Assembly (NCBI GenBank): GCA_965242805.1
Contig: CBDETD010000002.1
Coordinates: 744,001-808,000, forward strand
Direction: 5' to 3'
Source of the DNA: JANQEU01 sp965242805
Lineage (GTDB): Bacteria > Bacteroidota > Bacteroidia > Cytophagales > Cyclobacteriaceae
Length of the DNA stretch: 64,000 nucleotides
Each line of letters begins with the position of its first letter. Position 1 is the stretch's first letter. Below, piece by piece: positions 62,091 through 64,000 of this stretch. The notes below the pieces were generated by a model that made no database searches, was not told the origin of the DNA, and worked only from the letters and a program-made list of their open reading frames with translations. A program made the translations under genes and the position numbers.

Positions 62091-63284
62091 ATGAAATATC
62101 TCCTTGTTTTTATCACCTCTATTCTTGCATACACAGGCTTTTCACAAAGCAAAGTACTGGTCACGGATTTTGTATTTTACAATAACTATGATCTGAACAA
62201 TGATGAATGGATCCCTGATTATTTCACAAGGTCAAACTCTTCTCTTGATGGTCTTAAGTCTTTACTTTCTCAACTACTTACTTCCAATTTTGGAGTAGAA
62301 GAAATAAGTCACCATGAAAATCCCGAATTCGCAGGATATCCTGAAGATCTGGAGGATTTTTCAGAAATGTATGTTGAAAGGCATAGGAAACTTATCAAGA
62401 AAGGAGGTTACGACTATTATTTCAAATTGTCAGGGCAAATTTCCCAGACCAGCGTAAGTACGGAAAAAACGAAATACGAATTCTCACTACAAGGCAGATT
62501 ATCCGATAAGAAAGGAAAGAAGGTATTTAGCAAAACAATTAGAATACCATTTAGGTCTCACTTCAGTGCTGATCGAATATGCAAATCAGAATTACTCGGT
62601 GAAGAGGATTTTTATGGCCTTTGGGTTGAGTCCCTGAACCCATTATTTACTGATGAAAAGATAAAATTTGAGTTACGTACATTATATCGACCGGAAGATG
62701 AACATTATGCGACAATCGTAAATAGTTGGTCACGCGCTAAACTGAAAGACTACAGATCTCCCAAGCCCACGTTAATGAAATCTGATGGTCAGGAAGTCGA
62801 ATTGAGAGTTCGATCGGGAGCTGAGGGAGAAAGTGAAGGACTGAAGTTCCTAAGCGATGACCTTAAACTAAAAACCAAGATCAAAATCCTGAATCCACTG
62901 GTTTCAGACGATTGGAAAGTGACCACTACCGCCAAATCAAAAAGATTCCTGGGAATCGCAGAAATTGGTGTGTCCAAAGCTGAAATCGACCTTTCAATTG
63001 GGGACTCAGATATCGTGGCCAAACTCCAAGATGGTATCATCACCATTCCATTAAATGACTTCAATTTAGGTTTGAATTATATTCCCTCATCTCATCTGGT
63101 ACAGATCACTATCAATGGAAAGTTGAAAGCATTGTTACAACCCATAAAAGAACAAAAAAGTCCAAATCTAAAGGTCCTTTACAATGTTTCGGAAGATAAG
63201 GAATTGGGAAATCTCCTAAATATTCACCAGGTATTTCGACAGGCCGTATACACTCTGGAGGAAGCCAGCAATCGAAATGAATAA
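62091..63284 (+). CDS. Exported protein of unknown function
   Basis: A 397-residue protein with a signal peptide (MKYLLVFITSILAYTGFSQ). No recognised domain. The central part is beta-rich with YFKLSGQIS and VEDxW-type segments, and the C-terminal part has repeating beta strands with ITIPLNDFNLGLNYI. It overlaps the next gene by 8 bases, so they are co-expressed. Function not inferred. Confidence 0.6.
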   Translation: MKYLLVFITSILAYTGFSQSKVLVTDFVFYNNYDLNNDEWIPDYFTRSNSSLDGLKSLLSQLLTSNFGVEEISHHENPEFAGYPEDLEDFSEMYVERHRKLIKKGGYDYYFKLSGQISQTSVSTEKTKYEFSLQGRLSDKKGKKVFSKTIRIPFRSHFSADRICKSELLGEEDFYGLWVESLNPLFTDEKIKFELRTLYRPEDEHYATIVNSWSRAKLKDYRSPKPTLMKSDGQEVELRVRSGAEGESEGLKFLSDDLKLKTKIKILNPLVSDDWKVTTTAKSKRFLGIAEIGVSKAEIDLSIGDSDIVAKLQDGIITIPLNDFNLGLNYIPSSHLVQITINGKLKALLQPIKEQKSPNLKVLYNVSEDKELGNLLNIHQVFRQAVYTLEEASNRNE

Positions 63285-64000
63285 GCTGAAGATCATACGA
63301 TCCATCGTAAAAAGCAGCTGGTTACTGCTGATTATTTTTCACATTCTCCAGGGATGCCTCCCTTCGGACAACATTAAGTCTTCTACATTAGTCCTTTCCA
63401 ATGCAACAATTTATGACGGGAATGGACAAAAAATTTATGGTGCCACTATCGTCATTGAAGGTAGTAAAGTGAAGAATCTGGGATCAGAGGAAGTGGATAT
63501 TCCGGATGGAGCCAAATACCTCGACCTGGACGGTAAGTTCATTACTCCGGGACTAATTGATGCCCATGTACATTACTTCCAGACAGGATTCTACGACTCA
63601 AGACCAGATGCTTTGGACCTCAGGGATTCGCTCCCATACGAGATGGTACAATCATATCAGCGAAAACACCCAAAAAGATACCATGAGGCCTATCTGCGAT
63701 CAGGTGTAACTGGAGTCTATGACGTTGGTGGTTTTCTTTGGTCAATAGAGTTGGCGCAATCAGCTGAGTATGACCTCAATGCTCCGCATGTAGCTGCCTC
63801 CGGTCCCTTGATCACCCTGGCTCCACCCTCATTCATATCAACATTTAACACGCCCGGCTCAAATGTCATAATCTACATGGATTCTGAAGAAACTGTCAGA
63901 AAATCAGTAAGAGAAAATGTGTCCCTTGGAGCGACTGGGATCAAACTTTGGGCACTAGCCGACCAGGATCTCGTCCATAGGTCAACTCTTCAGGCACTGG
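63277..64000 (+). CDS. Amidohydrolase lipoprotein, partial
   Basis: A frame from ATG 63277 to the window end, about 241 residues seen. A signal with LQGC lipobox is followed by the amidohydrolase N-terminal domain (VLSNATIYDGNG, FITPGLIDAHVHYF with the metal-binding HxH). It is probably a metal-dependent hydrolase such as a dipeptidase or imidazolonepropionase-like enzyme. The C-terminal metal ligands are outside the window. It starts 8 bases inside the preceding gene. Confidence 0.85.
   Translation, partial: MNKLKIIRSIVKSSWLLLIIFHILQGCLPSDNIKSSTLVLSNATIYDGNGQKIYGATIVIEGSKVKNLGSEEVDIPDGAKYLDLDGKFITPGLIDAHVHYFQTGFYDSRPDALDLRDSLPYEMVQSYQRKHPKRYHEAYLRSGVTGVYDVGGFLWSIELAQSAEYDLNAPHVAASGPLITLAPPSFISTFNTPGSNVIIYMDSEETVRKSVRENVSLGATGIKLWALADQDLVHRSTLQAL

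Noticed and set aside
1..64000. Search for CRISPR, tRNA, rRNA, IS elements and prophage
   Set aside because: No repeat-spacer arrays, clover-leaf patterns, transposases, integrases or phage structural genes were seen by eye.

Overview
The window looks like chromosomal DNA of a marine-type Bacteroidota, most likely order Cytophagales. This is inferred from the moderate to low GC content, from several Bacteroidota lineage traits (a C-terminal type IX secretion sorting domain, SPII lipoproteins with short N-termini, DUF4154/YfiR-like histidine kinases, paired MacB/FtsX-type permeases without an ATPase, a FISUMP-type paralogous domain protein, an HEIGH/M57 metalloprotease) and from the scarcity of strong Shine-Dalgarno sites. 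I saw no phage, insertion sequence, CRISPR array, rRNA or tRNA.

Region 1 (1-14.1 kb, all minus strand) is one long chemosensory operon. Read in transcription order it is cheW2, mcp, a ParA-type ATPase, cheW1, cheB, cheA, cheR, cheY3, cheC, cheY2, a membrane NIT-HAMP-PAS-Hpt-HATPase kinase, cheY1, cheX and a SpoIIE-type phosphatase cut by the window edge. Many junctions are ATGA or TTGA stop-start overlaps. There are no flagellar genes, so the output is probably surface motility or another behaviour. Both CheW proteins begin with the same peptide, MALGKN(L/I)K, which resembles the ParB N-terminal motif that touches ParA. I regard this ParA/tagged-CheW pair, together with the membrane CheA-like kinase, as the most novel system here.

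Region 2 (14.1-21.1 kb) holds a divergent XRE regulator, a TPR lipoprotein operon with a 58-residue lipoprotein that standard length cut-offs miss, a MacB/FtsX permease and a pyridine nucleotide-disulfide oxidoreductase. Region 3 (21.1-28.1 kb) holds yaaA with a histone-deacetylase-family enzyme, a PLP sulfur amino acid enzyme divergent from an Lrp regulator, an orphan response regulator and three molybdenum cofactor genes (mobA, moaC, moeZ type).

Region 4 (28.1-34.7 kb) holds a single-domain globin translationally coupled to an unknown protein, an exported WD40-caspase with a FecR-like partner, and a bestrophin. Region 5 (34.7-46 kb) holds a TPR-PAS-GAF histidine kinase with a convergent response regulator, an ABC-2 exporter, DUF427 and DUF4174 proteins, an FAD oxidoreductase, a FISUMP lipid- or cell-surface protein and a YfiR-like histidine kinase with its response regulator.

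Region 6 (46-64 kb) is a set of exported and periplasmic enzymes: Xaa-Pro aminopeptidase, a T9SS subtilase divergent from an M57 metalloprotease, DoxX, an Ntn asparaginase-type hydrolase, a two-subunit molybdenum hydroxylase (a likely client of the cofactor genes), a one-domain asparaginase, a class III cyclase with TPRs, a second MacB/FtsX permease, a DUF1080 lipoprotein, an exported RidA, an unknown exported protein and a partial amidohydrolase lipoprotein. All functions are read from motifs by eye; no database search was run.
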